Assembly (NCBI RefSeq): GCF_000482745.1
Contig: NZ_AXWQ01000004.1
Coordinates: 124,001 to 188,000, forward strand
Origin: Oleidesulfovibrio alaskensis DSM 16109
GTDB lineage: Bacteria > Desulfobacterota > Desulfovibrionia > Desulfovibrionales > Desulfovibrionaceae
DNA: 64,000 nucleotides
Reading direction: 5' to 3'
A program made the position numbers and the translations under genes. Shown in pieces: positions 1 through 9,158 of this stretch (the first letter of the stretch is position 1; each line of letters starts with the position of its first letter). The notes under the pieces were generated by a model. That model worked only from the letters and a program-made list of their open reading frames with translations, was not told the origin of the DNA and did not search any database.

Positions 1-881
1 ACCGCCGGACGGGGCTTGCTGCGCGCCTCACGCGCCAGCGCGGCAATATGATCGGGGGTCGTACCGCAGCACCCGCCGAGACACCGCACACCGGCACGCA
101 CAAAATCCGCAGTCTGCGCGGCAAACTCTTCCGGTCCCAGCCGGAACACCGTGTTGCCGTTTTCCAGCTCGGGCAGGCCGGCATTGGGCATGACCAGTAC
201 GGGTATGTCTCCCGCGGCAGTCAGTCCGGCCACCACTCCCGCCATCTGCTCCGGTCCTGCGCTGCAGTTGGTGGCAATAAGGTCCACTCCCATGTTCTGC
301 ATGGTATGGACAAAAACTTCGGGACGTGTTCCTGTAAGACTCACGCCATCTTCAAAGGTCATGGACACGCCCACAGGCAGATTGCACTCGGCGCGCGCGG
401 CCAGCACCACGGCACGCACTTCGGCAAGATCAAAATGCGTTTCGGCAAGCACAAGGTCTATTCCGCCCTGCACAAGCCCGCGGATCTGTTCACGAAAAAT
501 ATCAACCAGCTCCGGAAATTCCAGATCGCCGAGCGGCTTTACAAAGTGTCCTGTGGGCCCCACACTGCCCGCCACAAACACGGTGCGTCCGGCCTGACCG
601 GCGGCGGCCTTTGCGGCTCTGGCCATTTCGCGGTTGAATTCCACCACGTTCATGCCCTCGGGCAGCTTGAGGCGTGTTCCCCCGAACGTGTTGGTGGTCA
701 GCACATCCGCCCCTGCGCGTGCGTAGTCCAGATGAACACCCTGCAGCACAGCCGGATTGGAAAGACAGAAGACTTCGGGACTCATGCCGGCGGGCAGCCC
801 CCGCCCCTGCAGCATGGTTCCCATGGCCCCGTCGAAAAACAACAGGGTATCATCACTCAGCGCTCGTCTGAAATCGGGCAC
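1..881 (-). CDS. metH: Homocysteine S-methyltransferase domain of methionine synthase (5' part; runs off the left edge)
   Basis: Reading the minus strand from a GTG at 881 gives an uninterrupted frame of 293 codons to the window edge. The N-terminus has the family pattern FFDGAMGTMLQ, then TTNTFGG. The zinc-thiolate ligands of cobalamin-dependent homocysteine methyltransferases are visible as TNCSAGPEQ (about residue 206) and GGCCGTTPDH (about residue 267). The enzyme moves a methyl group from a methylated cobalamin to homocysteine, giving methionine. A GAGGAG ribosome site lies 8 nt before the GTG. The gene is divergent from rpoH with about 215 bp between them. Whether the folate, B12 and activation domains follow cannot be seen, so full-length MetH versus a short methyltransferase is an inference; the order beside rpoH favours metH. 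Confidence 0.88.
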   Translation of the reverse strand, partial: MPDFRRALSDDTLLFFDGAMGTMLQGRGLPAGMSPEVFCLSNPAVLQGVHLDYARAGADVLTTNTFGGTRLKLPEGMNVVEFNREMARAAKAAAGQAGRTVFVAGSVGPTGHFVKPLGDLEFPELVDIFREQIRGLVQGGIDLVLAETHFDLAEVRAVVLAARAECNLPVGVSMTFEDGVSLTGTRPEVFVHTMQNMGVDLIATNCSAGPEQMAGVVAGLTAAGDIPVLVMPNAGLPELENGNTVFRLGPEEFAAQTADFVRAGVRCLGGCCGTTPDHIAALAREARSKPRPA

Positions 882-1095
882 GGCGGCTATCTCCTCGCAG
901 AAACTTTTGGTAAAAAAACGGCGCGTCCCGCCGCGGTTTGGCAGTATGAACCGCTTCGGTCTACTGAAAAACATTGAAAAGGACAAACTAAAACTATACC
1001 ATTCAATGCCCAAGCCTGTTCTTAAGAGCAGGACTTCCCATCAAAGATCATATCCGGCTGATGCCGGTTAAAGCTCCGGATAACACTCTATATCT

Positions 1096-2178
1096 ATGAC
1101 TCCCGCAAAAGATACCGTAAAAAAGCATACCGCAGCCGCAGCCACGGACAGCAACGCCGCAGAAGATTCCGCGGCGGAAGTCCTGACCGGAGACGACGAA
1201 ACGACCTATGATATCGAAATTGATCAGGAAGAAGACGATGAAGATATCGATATCGACGAGGGCGATGTCATCGACGTCAGCGATACGGACCTGCCTGCCC
1301 CCCTGCCCCCCGGCAACAAGCCCACGCGCGATTCGCTGCATCTGTACCTGCGCGAAATAAGCCGTTTTCCCATGCTCAAGCCCGACGAAGAGTTTGAGCT
1401 TGCACGGCGGGTACAGCTGCACAACGACAGTGATGCGGCCTTCCGGCTTGTATCATCGCATCTGCGGCTTGTGGTCAAGATTGCCATGGACTTTCAGCGC
1501 CGCTGGATGCAGAACGTGCTCGACCTGATACAGGAAGGCAACGTGGGGCTGATGCGTGCCGTCAACAAATTTGACCCGGACAAGGGCATAAAATTTTCAT
1601 ACTACGCCGCATTCTGGATAAAGGCATATATCCTCAAGTTCATCATGGACAACTGGCGGCTGGTCAAAATAGGCACCACGCAGGCCCAGCGGAAGCTTTT
1701 CTACAACCTTAACAAAGAACGCCAGAAGCTTATAGCGCAGGGGTACGACCCCGATGCGGCCATGCTTTCCGAGCGGCTGGACGTCACCACCGAGCAGGTG
1801 GTGGAAATGGAGCAGCGGCTTGACGCTTCGGACATGTCGCTTGATGTGCAGGTCGGCGACGAAAACGGCTCGGCTTCGCGCATGGACTTTCTGCCGGCGC
1901 TCGGTCCCGGCATTGAAGACACCCTCGCCAACAACGAAATCGCGGCAATGGTGCAGGAACGCATCCGGGATATCGTCCCCCTGCTCAATGACAAGGAGCT
2001 GGACATACTCAACTCGCGCCTGCTTTCGGAAGACCCGGTCACCCTGCGCGAAATAGGCGAAAAGTATGATATAACCCGTGAACGGGTCCGCCAGATAGAA
2101 GCCCGTTTGCTCCAGAAGATCCGTGACCACCTGTTCAAGGAAATCAAGGATTTCTCTTCGGACTGGATAACCAGATAG
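1096..2178 (+). CDS. rpoH: RNA polymerase sigma-32-type factor with acidic N-terminal extension
   Basis: 360 aa. Region 1.2/2 begins near residue 80 (LHLYLREISRFPML), region 2 covers about 120-200 (SSHLRLVVKIAMDFQRRW, then NVLDLIQEGNVGLMRAV), and QRKLFYNLNKERQ is the RpoH box that marks the heat-shock class. Region 4 is at about 320-345 (DITRERVRQIEARLLQK). RpoH directs RNA polymerase to heat-shock promoters. About 79 residues precede region 1.2, including a run made almost only of Asp, Glu and Ile at residues 34-57, which is longer and more acidic than in enteric RpoH. No strong ribosome site precedes the ATG. The TPR lipoprotein gene follows after 27 nt, so rpoH probably heads the operon. 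Confidence 0.88.
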   Translation: MTPAKDTVKKHTAAAATDSNAAEDSAAEVLTGDDETTYDIEIDQEEDDEDIDIDEGDVIDVSDTDLPAPLPPGNKPTRDSLHLYLREISRFPMLKPDEEFELARRVQLHNDSDAAFRLVSSHLRLVVKIAMDFQRRWMQNVLDLIQEGNVGLMRAVNKFDPDKGIKFSYYAAFWIKAYILKFIMDNWRLVKIGTTQAQRKLFYNLNKERQKLIAQGYDPDAAMLSERLDVTTEQVVEMEQRLDASDMSLDVQVGDENGSASRMDFLPALGPGIEDTLANNEIAAMVQERIRDIVPLLNDKELDILNSRLLSEDPVTLREIGEKYDITRERVRQIEARLLQKIRDHLFKEIKDFSSDWITR

Positions 2179-2205
2179 CAGAATACACTTACAAGAGAGA
2201 CTGTC

Positions 2206-3906
2206 ATGTTTTCCTTCAGGCACATCACGCTGGCAACAGCGTTGTGCGCGTCACTCACTGCCGGATGCGCCACAGGACGGTACAACGGCGACACAGCACC
2301 GGAACAGACTCCCGCCGGCTGGCAGATGTCTGAAAGTGCACAGCGCACCTATAATTTTCTGCTGCTTAACGAAGCCGTGCGGGAAAACGACGATGCCACG
2401 GCTTCGGCTGCCATCTCGCGCCTACTTGAGCTGAACAATTCGCCCGAAATATATCTGGCAGCGGCCAATTATTACCGCCTGCGGGGCGAAGCATCGTTCG
2501 CGCGCCCCATCCTGCAGAAAGGCATTGAGCTGCACCCCGACAATCTGGATCTGACACTGGCGCTTGTGGAAGCCTATATGCAGGAAAACAGACCGGATGC
2601 CGCTCTGGCCGCTTTGACAGACTTTGTGCACAGGCACAAGGATGACTACGAGGCGCAACAGATACTTGCCATATATCTTCTGGATGCAAAGGAATACGCA
2701 CAGGCTGCCGACATGCTGGAAGCGGTCCCCGAAGACAGACGCAGCGCGCATTCCTATTACTATCTTGCCAAGGCGCATATAGGCCTGAGCAAATTTGAAG
2801 AGGCCGAAGAGGCCCTGCACACGGCGCTTAAAATGGAACCGGATTCAGCCGTCGAAGCATGGGCGGAGCTGGCATATCTTTATGAACTGCAGAAAGATTA
2901 CCCCGCAGCGGAACAGACGTATGCCCGCATTCTGGAGCTTGGTGACGCCGGCCCCGAAGTATGGCTGCGTCTTGTGGATCTGAACCTCAAGCTTAACCAC
3001 CCGCAGAAGGCGCTTGAATACACCCGTCAGGGCCCTGACAGCCTGGCCTTCACCCTGCAGGCCGGAACACTCTTTCTGGAGGAAGGCTTTTACGAAGAGG
3101 CAGAAGAAATTCTGCTGCCCGTGAGCAACCGCCCTGACAGCCCCGAAGAAATCTGGTTTTATCTGGGAGTGCTTTCGCTGCGCGGTCACGATGATGCCGA
3201 CGCGGCCATCGCCAACTTTGCCAGAGTGCCTGTTTCAAACAGATACTACAGTCAGGCCCTGCGGTTCCGCGCCGACCTGCTGATAGAACAGGGCGATTAC
3301 CCTGCGGCACAGCAGCTTATCGACGAAGGGAAACGACGTTTTCCCGACTCGCCGGAATTCTGGCTGATAGAGGCCGGAGCGGCATTTGAACGTGAAGACT
3401 TTACCAGTGCGGAACGCATCCTGCGTGAAGCGCTGGGGAACTGGCCCGGAGACCCGCAGTTTCTTTTTGCGCTGGGCAGCCTGTACGACACCCGCGGAGA
3501 AAAGCAGAAAGCGCTTGAATTTATGGAACAGGTCATTCTGGCCGACACCGACCATTACCGCGCGCTTAATTATGTGGGCTACACGCTGGCAGAACAGGGA
3601 CGCGATCTGGACAGGGCGCTCGTGCTCATCGAAAGCGCGCTCAAACTGAGCCCCGGCAGCGCCTACATACTCGACTCACTGGCATGGGTACATTACAAAC
3701 TCGGCAACAACGCGCTGGCGCTCAAAAATATCCGTCTTGCCGTTGCCGCCGAAGGCGGCGACGACCCGACCATGTGGGAACATTACGGAGACATCGCCGC
3801 TCGTGCCGGTCAGCGCAAACTTGCACTGGAAGCCTATCGCAAGGCCATCAGGCTGGGCTCTCCCCAAGCTGATGCCATCAGAAACAAAATCAACGGGCTG
3901 CAATGA
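2206..3906 (+). CDS. TPR-repeat lipoprotein
   Basis: 566 aa. The first 22 residues form a lipoprotein signal with a lipobox ending LTAGC, so the mature protein should be lipid-anchored in the envelope. The rest is almost entirely tetratricopeptide repeats, with recurring patterns such as AEEALHTALKMEPDS, ALEFMEQVILADTDHYRALNYVG and SAYILDSLAWVHYKLG. TPR arrays bind proteins; no catalytic motif is visible. An AGAGAG site lies 9 nt before the ATG. The stop codon overlaps the start of the LolB-like gene by 4 nt, so the two are translationally coupled, and a shared role in outer-membrane lipoprotein or envelope assembly is a reasonable inference. Confidence 0.85.
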   Translation: MFSFRHITLATALCASLTAGCATGRYNGDTAPEQTPAGWQMSESAQRTYNFLLLNEAVRENDDATASAAISRLLELNNSPEIYLAAANYYRLRGEASFARPILQKGIELHPDNLDLTLALVEAYMQENRPDAALAALTDFVHRHKDDYEAQQILAIYLLDAKEYAQAADMLEAVPEDRRSAHSYYYLAKAHIGLSKFEEAEEALHTALKMEPDSAVEAWAELAYLYELQKDYPAAEQTYARILELGDAGPEVWLRLVDLNLKLNHPQKALEYTRQGPDSLAFTLQAGTLFLEEGFYEEAEEILLPVSNRPDSPEEIWFYLGVLSLRGHDDADAAIANFARVPVSNRYYSQALRFRADLLIEQGDYPAAQQLIDEGKRRFPDSPEFWLIEAGAAFEREDFTSAERILREALGNWPGDPQFLFALGSLYDTRGEKQKALEFMEQVILADTDHYRALNYVGYTLAEQGRDLDRALVLIESALKLSPGSAYILDSLAWVHYKLGNNALALKNIRLAVAAEGGDDPTMWEHYGDIAARAGQRKLALEAYRKAIRLGSPQADAIRNKINGLQ

Positions 3907-4736
3907 TCCGGCTGCGGCGTTCTTCTCTGCCCCGGCGCCATCACCGCCGCTCTCTGTATGCACTGACCGCACTGCTGCTGTGCTGTGCTGCGGTTTACCT
4001 TTCCGGCTGCACCGCCGCCAGAATGCCCGGCCCCGCCGACCCGGCCGAAGCCGCCCGGCGCTGGCAACGTTTCCTGGCGCAATCATCGGTCCGCCAGCAG
4101 AACGCTGGCCCCTTCAGCCTGACCGCCAGCCTGCGTTACCGTAATCAGGACTCCGGACACAGGGTGACCATGCGCATGTGGGGTAACGGCCCTGCGCCGC
4201 TCAGGCTGGATGTGGAGGCAGGCGTGGGAGCGCTCATCGCGCAGATACGCGAGGAGAAAGGGCTTTTCGTGGCGTACAGCCCGCGTGAAGCAACGGCGCT
4301 GGTGCATGAAGGTGACGGCAGCCCTGCTCTTGCTCTGGGCATACCCGTACCCTTCACCATACAGGATATGGTCGCTCTCCTGCAGGGCAGATTCGGAAAT
4401 TTTTTTGCCGCGGGATACGACAGGACCGAGGTTGTCGCCGACGGAACGATAGCTTACAGTCTGCCCTCGCAAGCCGGCGGTGCTGGCACCCTGCTGCTTG
4501 ATGCGCTGGCACGGCCGGTACGCTGGACCGGCGCATCCGGCTGGCACGTGGCCTTTTCTCGGTACGAAAATACACCGGATGCATTGCCGGAGCGCATCGA
4601 CATGATTATCAGTGATACACGGCAGGCTACAATATTTGTAAAATCACGGCAGAAGCACGCTGCCGCCTATACTCCGGCCGAGCTGGCCCTCACGCTGCCG
4701 CCGGATACGCACATCAGACCGGTACGGCAACGTTGA
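3903..4736 (+). CDS. lolB: LolB-like outer-membrane lipoprotein
   Basis: 277 aa with an N-terminal hydrophobic segment and a lipobox (YLSGC at about residue 36). The body resembles the LolB/LolA half-barrel fold: FSLTASLRYRNQD, then RMWGNGPAPLRLDVEAG, and DMVALLQGRFG in the middle. LolB accepts lipoproteins from LolA and inserts them in the outer membrane. The gene overlaps the TPR lipoprotein by 4 nt and is followed by a small coiled-coil protein. lolB commonly sits close to ispE and prs, and here those genes follow a few kilobases downstream, which supports the call. Sequence similarity to enteric LolB is weak, so 'LolB-like' is the safe name. Confidence 0.7.
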   Translation: MIRLRRSSLPRRHHRRSLYALTALLLCCAAVYLSGCTAARMPGPADPAEAARRWQRFLAQSSVRQQNAGPFSLTASLRYRNQDSGHRVTMRMWGNGPAPLRLDVEAGVGALIAQIREEKGLFVAYSPREATALVHEGDGSPALALGIPVPFTIQDMVALLQGRFGNFFAAGYDRTEVVADGTIAYSLPSQAGGAGTLLLDALARPVRWTGASGWHVAFSRYENTPDALPERIDMIISDTRQATIFVKSRQKHAAAYTPAELALTLPPDTHIRPVRQR

Positions 4737-4770
4737 CGCCGTGCAGTCCTTCAGCTTTTCAGGAGACACA

Positions 4771-5184
4771 ATGTCATCATCCGTACATACAATGGCGGAA
4801 ACCGTCCGGCACATGACAGGCAATCTCGCCGCCGGCCTGGGGGTTCTTTCCGGCGAACTCCTCTGGCTGGTGCGCGGCAGCATTCATGCGCATGAAATCA
4901 GACAGATACAGCGCCGTCTGGATCAGGAACTGAAGGTACTGGGCAGCGCCTGCGAGCATGCGCTGTCTGCAGAAAATGATCTGGAACAGCAGGGTCTGTC
5001 CGACAAGACGGCATCGCCAGAAATGGACCTTGCCGCACGGCAGGTGCGCTTTCTGCGCGATGAAATAGACAGACTGAAAGAAAACGCCATGGCAGACAGG
5101 GCACGTTTTATAGAAAAACAGCGGCTGAAGTATGAAAAAAGACATCCGGCCGACAACGGGTCAGTCCCGCAGGCAAACCAGTAA
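4771..5184 (+). CDS. Small conserved coiled-coil protein, unknown function
   Basis: 137 aa from the ATG at 4771, chosen because AGGAG stands 6 nt upstream; an in-frame GTG at 4741 has no such site. The segment MTGNLAAGLGVLSGELLWLV near the N-terminus could be a short membrane-associated helix. The remainder is charged and heptad-like (HEIRQIQRRLDQELKVL; RQVRFLRDEIDRLKENA), typical of a coiled coil. There are no catalytic motifs. It lies 15 nt before rpiB within the operon. I do not recognise a family. Confidence 0.7.
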   Translation: MSSSVHTMAETVRHMTGNLAAGLGVLSGELLWLVRGSIHAHEIRQIQRRLDQELKVLGSACEHALSAENDLEQQGLSDKTASPEMDLAARQVRFLRDEIDRLKENAMADRARFIEKQRLKYEKRHPADNGSVPQANQ

Positions 5185-5199
5185 AGACAAGGAAACGCA

Positions 5200-5640
5200 A
5201 TGGCCAAGCAAGTAATCATCGGCTCCGATCATGCCGGTTTCAGCCTCAAGGAACTTCTTGTTTCTGAACTTACCAAAAGCGGGTACGATGTACACGACAT
5301 GGGACCGGCAACCGCGGAAAGCTGTGACTATCCGCTTTTTGCGCAGAAAGTATGCGAACGGGTTCTGCAGCAAAAAGCACAGGGAATTCTCATCTGCGGA
5401 ACCGGCATAGGCATGTCCATGGCTGCCAACCGCATTGACGGCATACGCGCCGCACTCTGTACCACCGAATTCCATGCCAGGGCCACCCGTCTGCACAACA
5501 ACGCCAATGTTCTCTGTCTGGGCGAACGCGTGACCGGCCCCGGTGTTGCACTTGAGCTTGCCAGGCTTTTTCTTGAAACCGAGTTTGAAGGCGGGCGGCA
5601 TCAGCGCCGCATCGACCTGTTTGATTCTGCCAGCGCCTGA
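5200..5640 (+). CDS. rpiB: Ribose-5-phosphate isomerase B
   Basis: 146 aa, the normal length for RpiB/LacAB proteins. The N-terminal IIGSDHAGFSLKE holds the conserved Asp-His pair. ILICGTGIGMSMAANRIDGI forms the phosphate and anion loop, and the Cys in that segment is the usual catalytic base. The enzyme interconverts ribose-5-phosphate and ribulose-5-phosphate, supplying ribose-5-P to PRPP synthase (prs), which lies downstream in the same block. An AAGGAA site precedes the ATG, and cysS follows after 32 nt. Confidence 0.93.
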   Translation: MAKQVIIGSDHAGFSLKELLVSELTKSGYDVHDMGPATAESCDYPLFAQKVCERVLQQKAQGILICGTGIGMSMAANRIDGIRAALCTTEFHARATRLHNNANVLCLGERVTGPGVALELARLFLETEFEGGRHQRRIDLFDSASA

Positions 5641-5672
5641 AAACAGCTGGTTCCTTCCGGAGACGATACAGA

Positions 5673-7130
5673 ATGCAGCTATATAATACACTGACCCGAA
5701 AAAAAGAAAAATTTATCCCCCAGCGTGAAGGTAAAGCCAGCGTCTACGTGTGCGGCATCACCGCCTACGACCTCTGCCATCTCGGCCATGCCAGATCTTC
5801 TGTGGCTTTTGATGTGCTGGTGCGCTACCTGCGCCATACGGGGCTTGATGTGACTTTTGTCCGCAACTTTACCGACGTGGACGATAAAATCATCAAACGG
5901 GCCGGAGAGACAGGACTGACCAGCACCGAAGTGGCGGAAAAATATATGGCGGCCTTCCATGAAGACATGGACAGGCTGGGTTGCCTGCGCGCCGACATAG
6001 AACCCCGCTGCACCCAGCACATCGGAGAAATGATAGCCCTGTGCGAAGACCTGATCAGCAAAGGCAAAGCCTACTCCACAGCCTCCGGCGATGTGTACTT
6101 CAGGGTCAGAAGCTTTGCGTCCTATGGTAAACTTTCCGGGCGCGATGTGGATGACATGCGCTCCGGAGCACGGGTGGCACCGGGCGAAGAAAAGGAAGAT
6201 CCGCTGGATTTCGCTTTGTGGAAAAGTGCAAAACCCGGAGAGCCGTACTGGGAAAGCCCCTGGGGCAACGGCCGGCCCGGCTGGCATATCGAATGTTCGG
6301 CCATGAGCGAAAAACACCTGCCGCTGCCTCTTGATATCCACGGCGGCGGTCAGGACCTTGTGTTTCCGCATCACGAAAACGAAATAGCCCAGACCGAAGC
6401 CGCCACCGGTAAAGAATTTGCACGCTACTGGGTGCATAACGGCTTTGTGCAGGTCAATGCTGAAAAAATGTCAAAATCTCTCGGCAACTTCAGCACCATA
6501 CGCGATATTCTGCAAGGATACCTGCCGGAAACTTTGCGCTATTTCCTGCTGACCAAGCATTACAGAAGCCCCATAGACTTCACCTTTGACGGTATGGATG
6601 AAGCGGAAAAAAACCTGAGGCGCATCTACCAGACGCTGAATCTTGTGGAAAACGAACTGCAGAAGACCAAGTGGTCCGCAGCGCCCCTGCCCGAAGAAGT
6701 ACTCAGCGAAATGGATGAAACAGAACGCGCGTGGAACGAAGCCATGGAAGATGACCTGAACACAGCCGCAGCGCTGGGGCATATCTTCGGTCTCGTCCGT
6801 CTGGTAAACCGCATCATTGAAGACAAGACCATGCGCAAAAGCGCGCAGGCCCGTGATGCACTGCTGCGCATGCAGAGCATGATGGCCCGCTGGGGCGCAG
6901 TGCTCGGACTGTTTACCCGGCAGCCGGCAGAGTTTCTGCGCGAAATGAGAGACTGCCGCGCAGCCCGCAGGGACGTTGATACCGCCCGCGTTGAAACGCT
7001 GCTTCTCGAACGGCAGGAAGCACGCAAGGCCAAGGACTTTGAACGGTCGGACGCCATCCGCGAAGAGCTGGCGCGTATGGGCGTCGAAGTACAGGACACC
7101 CCCGCAGGAGCCGTCTGGGACATAGCCTGA
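5673..7130 (+). CDS. cysS: Cysteinyl-tRNA synthetase
   Basis: 485 aa, full length for a class I CysRS. The zinc-binding Cys is in YVCGITAYD (residue 27), the HIGH-type signature is HLGHARS (about 36-42), further zinc ligands are in WHIECSAMS and HHENEIAQ, and the KMSKS loop is EKMSKSLGN (about 267). The C-terminal DALR region and an anticodon-binding tail (ARKAKDFERSDAIREEL) are present. It charges tRNA-Cys in the cytoplasm. The next gene starts 1 nt after the stop, so the M48 protease gene is co-transcribed. Confidence 0.96.
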   Translation: MQLYNTLTRKKEKFIPQREGKASVYVCGITAYDLCHLGHARSSVAFDVLVRYLRHTGLDVTFVRNFTDVDDKIIKRAGETGLTSTEVAEKYMAAFHEDMDRLGCLRADIEPRCTQHIGEMIALCEDLISKGKAYSTASGDVYFRVRSFASYGKLSGRDVDDMRSGARVAPGEEKEDPLDFALWKSAKPGEPYWESPWGNGRPGWHIECSAMSEKHLPLPLDIHGGGQDLVFPHHENEIAQTEAATGKEFARYWVHNGFVQVNAEKMSKSLGNFSTIRDILQGYLPETLRYFLLTKHYRSPIDFTFDGMDEAEKNLRRIYQTLNLVENELQKTKWSAAPLPEEVLSEMDETERAWNEAMEDDLNTAAALGHIFGLVRLVNRIIEDKTMRKSAQARDALLRMQSMMARWGAVLGLFTRQPAEFLREMRDCRAARRDVDTARVETLLLERQEARKAKDFERSDAIREELARMGVEVQDTPAGAVWDIA

Positions 7131-7131
7131 T

Positions 7132-8583
7132 ATGGCAGCACCCGAGTTCACCATTCCGCGTTACCGGCGCCCTGTGCGGCGCCGGTACGCGGCTCTGCTA
7201 ATCGCAGTGCTCTGCCTGAACCTTGTTCTGGCACCGCTTGCTGCCGCTCCGGCGCACGCCTTCGGGTTTGGTGAATTCACTGTCAAAGACGAAATCGAAC
7301 TGGGCAAAAAGTTCAGAGTTCTTGTAAAATCCCGCCTGCCAATCATTGAAGATCCTGAAATAGCAGATTATGTGCGGGAACTTGTGGCCCGTCTGCAGGC
7401 CGTCATTCCGCCTCAGCCTTTTCCTTTTGAAACCAGCGTGGTGCTGGACAATAACATGAACGCATTCGCCACGCCCGGCGGATACGTTTTTGTCTACACC
7501 GGTCTGCTGCTCAATCTTGAAAACGAATCGGAAGTTGCGGGGGTGCTGGCCCACGAACTGGCGCACGTGACCCAGCGCCATGTGGCCAAACGCATCGAGG
7601 CCGCACAAAAAGTCAGTCTGCTGTCCATGGCCGGACTGCTGGCCGGTTTGCTGCTGGGCAAAGGGGAAGCCAAGGACGCCATGCTTTTCGGCACTGCCGC
7701 GGCCACTCAGGCCGCCATGCTCAACTACAGCCGCACAGATGAGCGCGAAGCCGACCAGATGGGTATGCAGTACCTGATCAAGGCGGGTTTTTCACCCTGG
7801 GGATTGCCCGGCGCCTTCAAACACATTCAGAACCAGCAGTGGCGCAGCGGCGGCGGTGTGCCGCAATATCTCAGCACACACCCCGACGTACAGCAGCGTA
7901 TACAGTATCTGAGCAATCAGGTCCGCCTGCTGCCCGCTGCCCAGCGCGAAATCAAAGATGACAACACCCGCTTCCGGCGCATCCAGACCCTTATCAGGGC
8001 CCGCTTTGCCGATCAGGAAGCAGCAATGCACTATTTCAACAATTCCGGAACACTGCCGCCGGAACTGGCCCTTATGGGCAAAGGCATTGTCTACGCGCGG
8101 CAGAACAAAATCTCCACCGCAGCGGAATTTTTTGATCAGGCAGTCAGCCTTGCGCCTTCAGACGCTCTCGTCCTGCGTGAGGCCGGGCGCTTCCACTATA
8201 ATAAAGGAGACAGCAAGCGCGCAGCAGGACTGCTGCAGCGGGCAGTGATGAACAACCCGCACGACCTGATGGCGCTGTTTTTCTTTGCACGGCTGCTGGC
8301 AGACAACGGACAGGTGGACAAAGCCGTGGAATACTACCGGCAGGTATTACAGAAACTGCCCGAAGATTCAGAAGTTCACTACTACTACGGGCGCATGCTC
8401 GGAGAAAACAACCGATTGTTTGAAGGTCATCTGCAGCTGGCATACAGCGCACTCTACGCCAACAACAAACGCAAAGTGGAATTTCACCGCAAGCAGGCGG
8501 AAACACTTGCCCGCACAGAGGATGACAAGGCCGAACTGGAACGGTTTGACACCCGTCATGCAGAACGTGCGGAGTTCTGGTAG
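7132..8583 (+). CDS. Periplasmic M48 metalloprotease with C-terminal TPRs (BepA-like)
   Basis: 483 aa. Residues about 19-43 form a signal peptide (LLIAVLCLNLVLAPLAAAPA). The M48 catalytic domain has the zinc motif HELAH at about 141-145, and the third ligand is in EREADQMGMQY at about 204-214. After about residue 300, tetratricopeptide-like repeats follow (AAEFFDQAVSLAPSDALV; AVEYYRQVLQKLPEDSEV). The M48-plus-TPR layout is that of BepA (YfgC), a periplasmic chaperone/protease that checks assembly of LptD and other outer-membrane proteins. Placement with lolB and rpoH fits envelope quality control. The start is directly after the cysS stop. Confidence 0.88.
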   Translation: MAAPEFTIPRYRRPVRRRYAALLIAVLCLNLVLAPLAAAPAHAFGFGEFTVKDEIELGKKFRVLVKSRLPIIEDPEIADYVRELVARLQAVIPPQPFPFETSVVLDNNMNAFATPGGYVFVYTGLLLNLENESEVAGVLAHELAHVTQRHVAKRIEAAQKVSLLSMAGLLAGLLLGKGEAKDAMLFGTAAATQAAMLNYSRTDEREADQMGMQYLIKAGFSPWGLPGAFKHIQNQQWRSGGGVPQYLSTHPDVQQRIQYLSNQVRLLPAAQREIKDDNTRFRRIQTLIRARFADQEAAMHYFNNSGTLPPELALMGKGIVYARQNKISTAAEFFDQAVSLAPSDALVLREAGRFHYNKGDSKRAAGLLQRAVMNNPHDLMALFFFARLLADNGQVDKAVEYYRQVLQKLPEDSEVHYYYGRMLGENNRLFEGHLQLAYSALYANNKRKVEFHRKQAETLARTEDDKAELERFDTRHAERAEFW

Positions 8584-8594
8584 AGGGCTGCGGC

Positions 8595-9146
8595 ATGCAA
8601 TGGTCTTCAGCAACAGGCTGTCTGGAAATACTGCAGGGCGATCTGACCCTTTTCAAAGCCGACGCCGTTGTCAATGCGGCCAACAGCCGTCTGGCCGGAG
8701 GCGGGGGTGTTGACGGAGCCTTACATGCAGCCGCAGGCCCCGCGCTGCTGGCTGACTGCTCGCGTTGGGTGGCCCGCCACGGACTACTGCCCGCAGGCAA
8801 GGCCATGGTCACCCCTGCCCACAGACTGCCGGCCCGCCATGTCATTCATACTGTCGGCCCCGTGTGGCGCGGCGGTAAAAACAATGAAGAGACAACCCTG
8901 CGACAGGCGTACGAATCCTGCTTCACCCTGTGCCGCAGCAACGGTTTCGCCCATGTGGCTTTTCCGGCCATAAGCTGCGGAACATACGGGTATCCGGCAT
9001 CGCCGGCCGCCCGGGTGGCACTGGCGTGTGCCGCACAGGCTCTGGCCTGTCAGGGCGCCCCCGCAAAAATAACCTTCGTGCTGCATACGGCACAAATGTA
9101 CACAATCTGGTTGAAAGCTGCGCAAGATGCGGCGCCAGACCTGTAA
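8595..9146 (+). CDS. Macrodomain protein (probable O-acetyl-ADP-ribose deacetylase)
   Basis: 183 aa. The Macro signature is complete: ADAVVNAANSRLAGGGGVDG (about 22-41), the Asn in VNAANS and the Gly-rich loop that binds ADP-ribose, then ALHAAAG and ARHVIHTVGPVWRGG, and VAFPAISCGTYGYP. MacroD-type enzymes hydrolyse O-acetyl-ADP-ribose and mono-ADP-ribosyl esters. The gene lies between the M48 protease and hslV with short spacing, inside a translation and proteostasis operon. The start at 8595 has weak upstream complementarity (GGCTGCGG), so translation may be coupled to the preceding gene. Confidence 0.9.
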   Translation: MQWSSATGCLEILQGDLTLFKADAVVNAANSRLAGGGGVDGALHAAAGPALLADCSRWVARHGLLPAGKAMVTPAHRLPARHVIHTVGPVWRGGKNNEETTLRQAYESCFTLCRSNGFAHVAFPAISCGTYGYPASPAARVALACAAQALACQGAPAKITFVLHTAQMYTIWLKAAQDAAPDL

Positions 9147-9158
9147 AGCGAGAGACAT

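Noticed and set aside
48..977. Long plus-strand open frame at the left edge
   Set aside because: It is the antisense of metH; the minus strand shows clear homocysteine methyltransferase motifs and a ribosome site.
882..1095. SAM or cobalamin riboswitch before metH
   Set aside because: No conserved riboswitch core was seen in either orientation.
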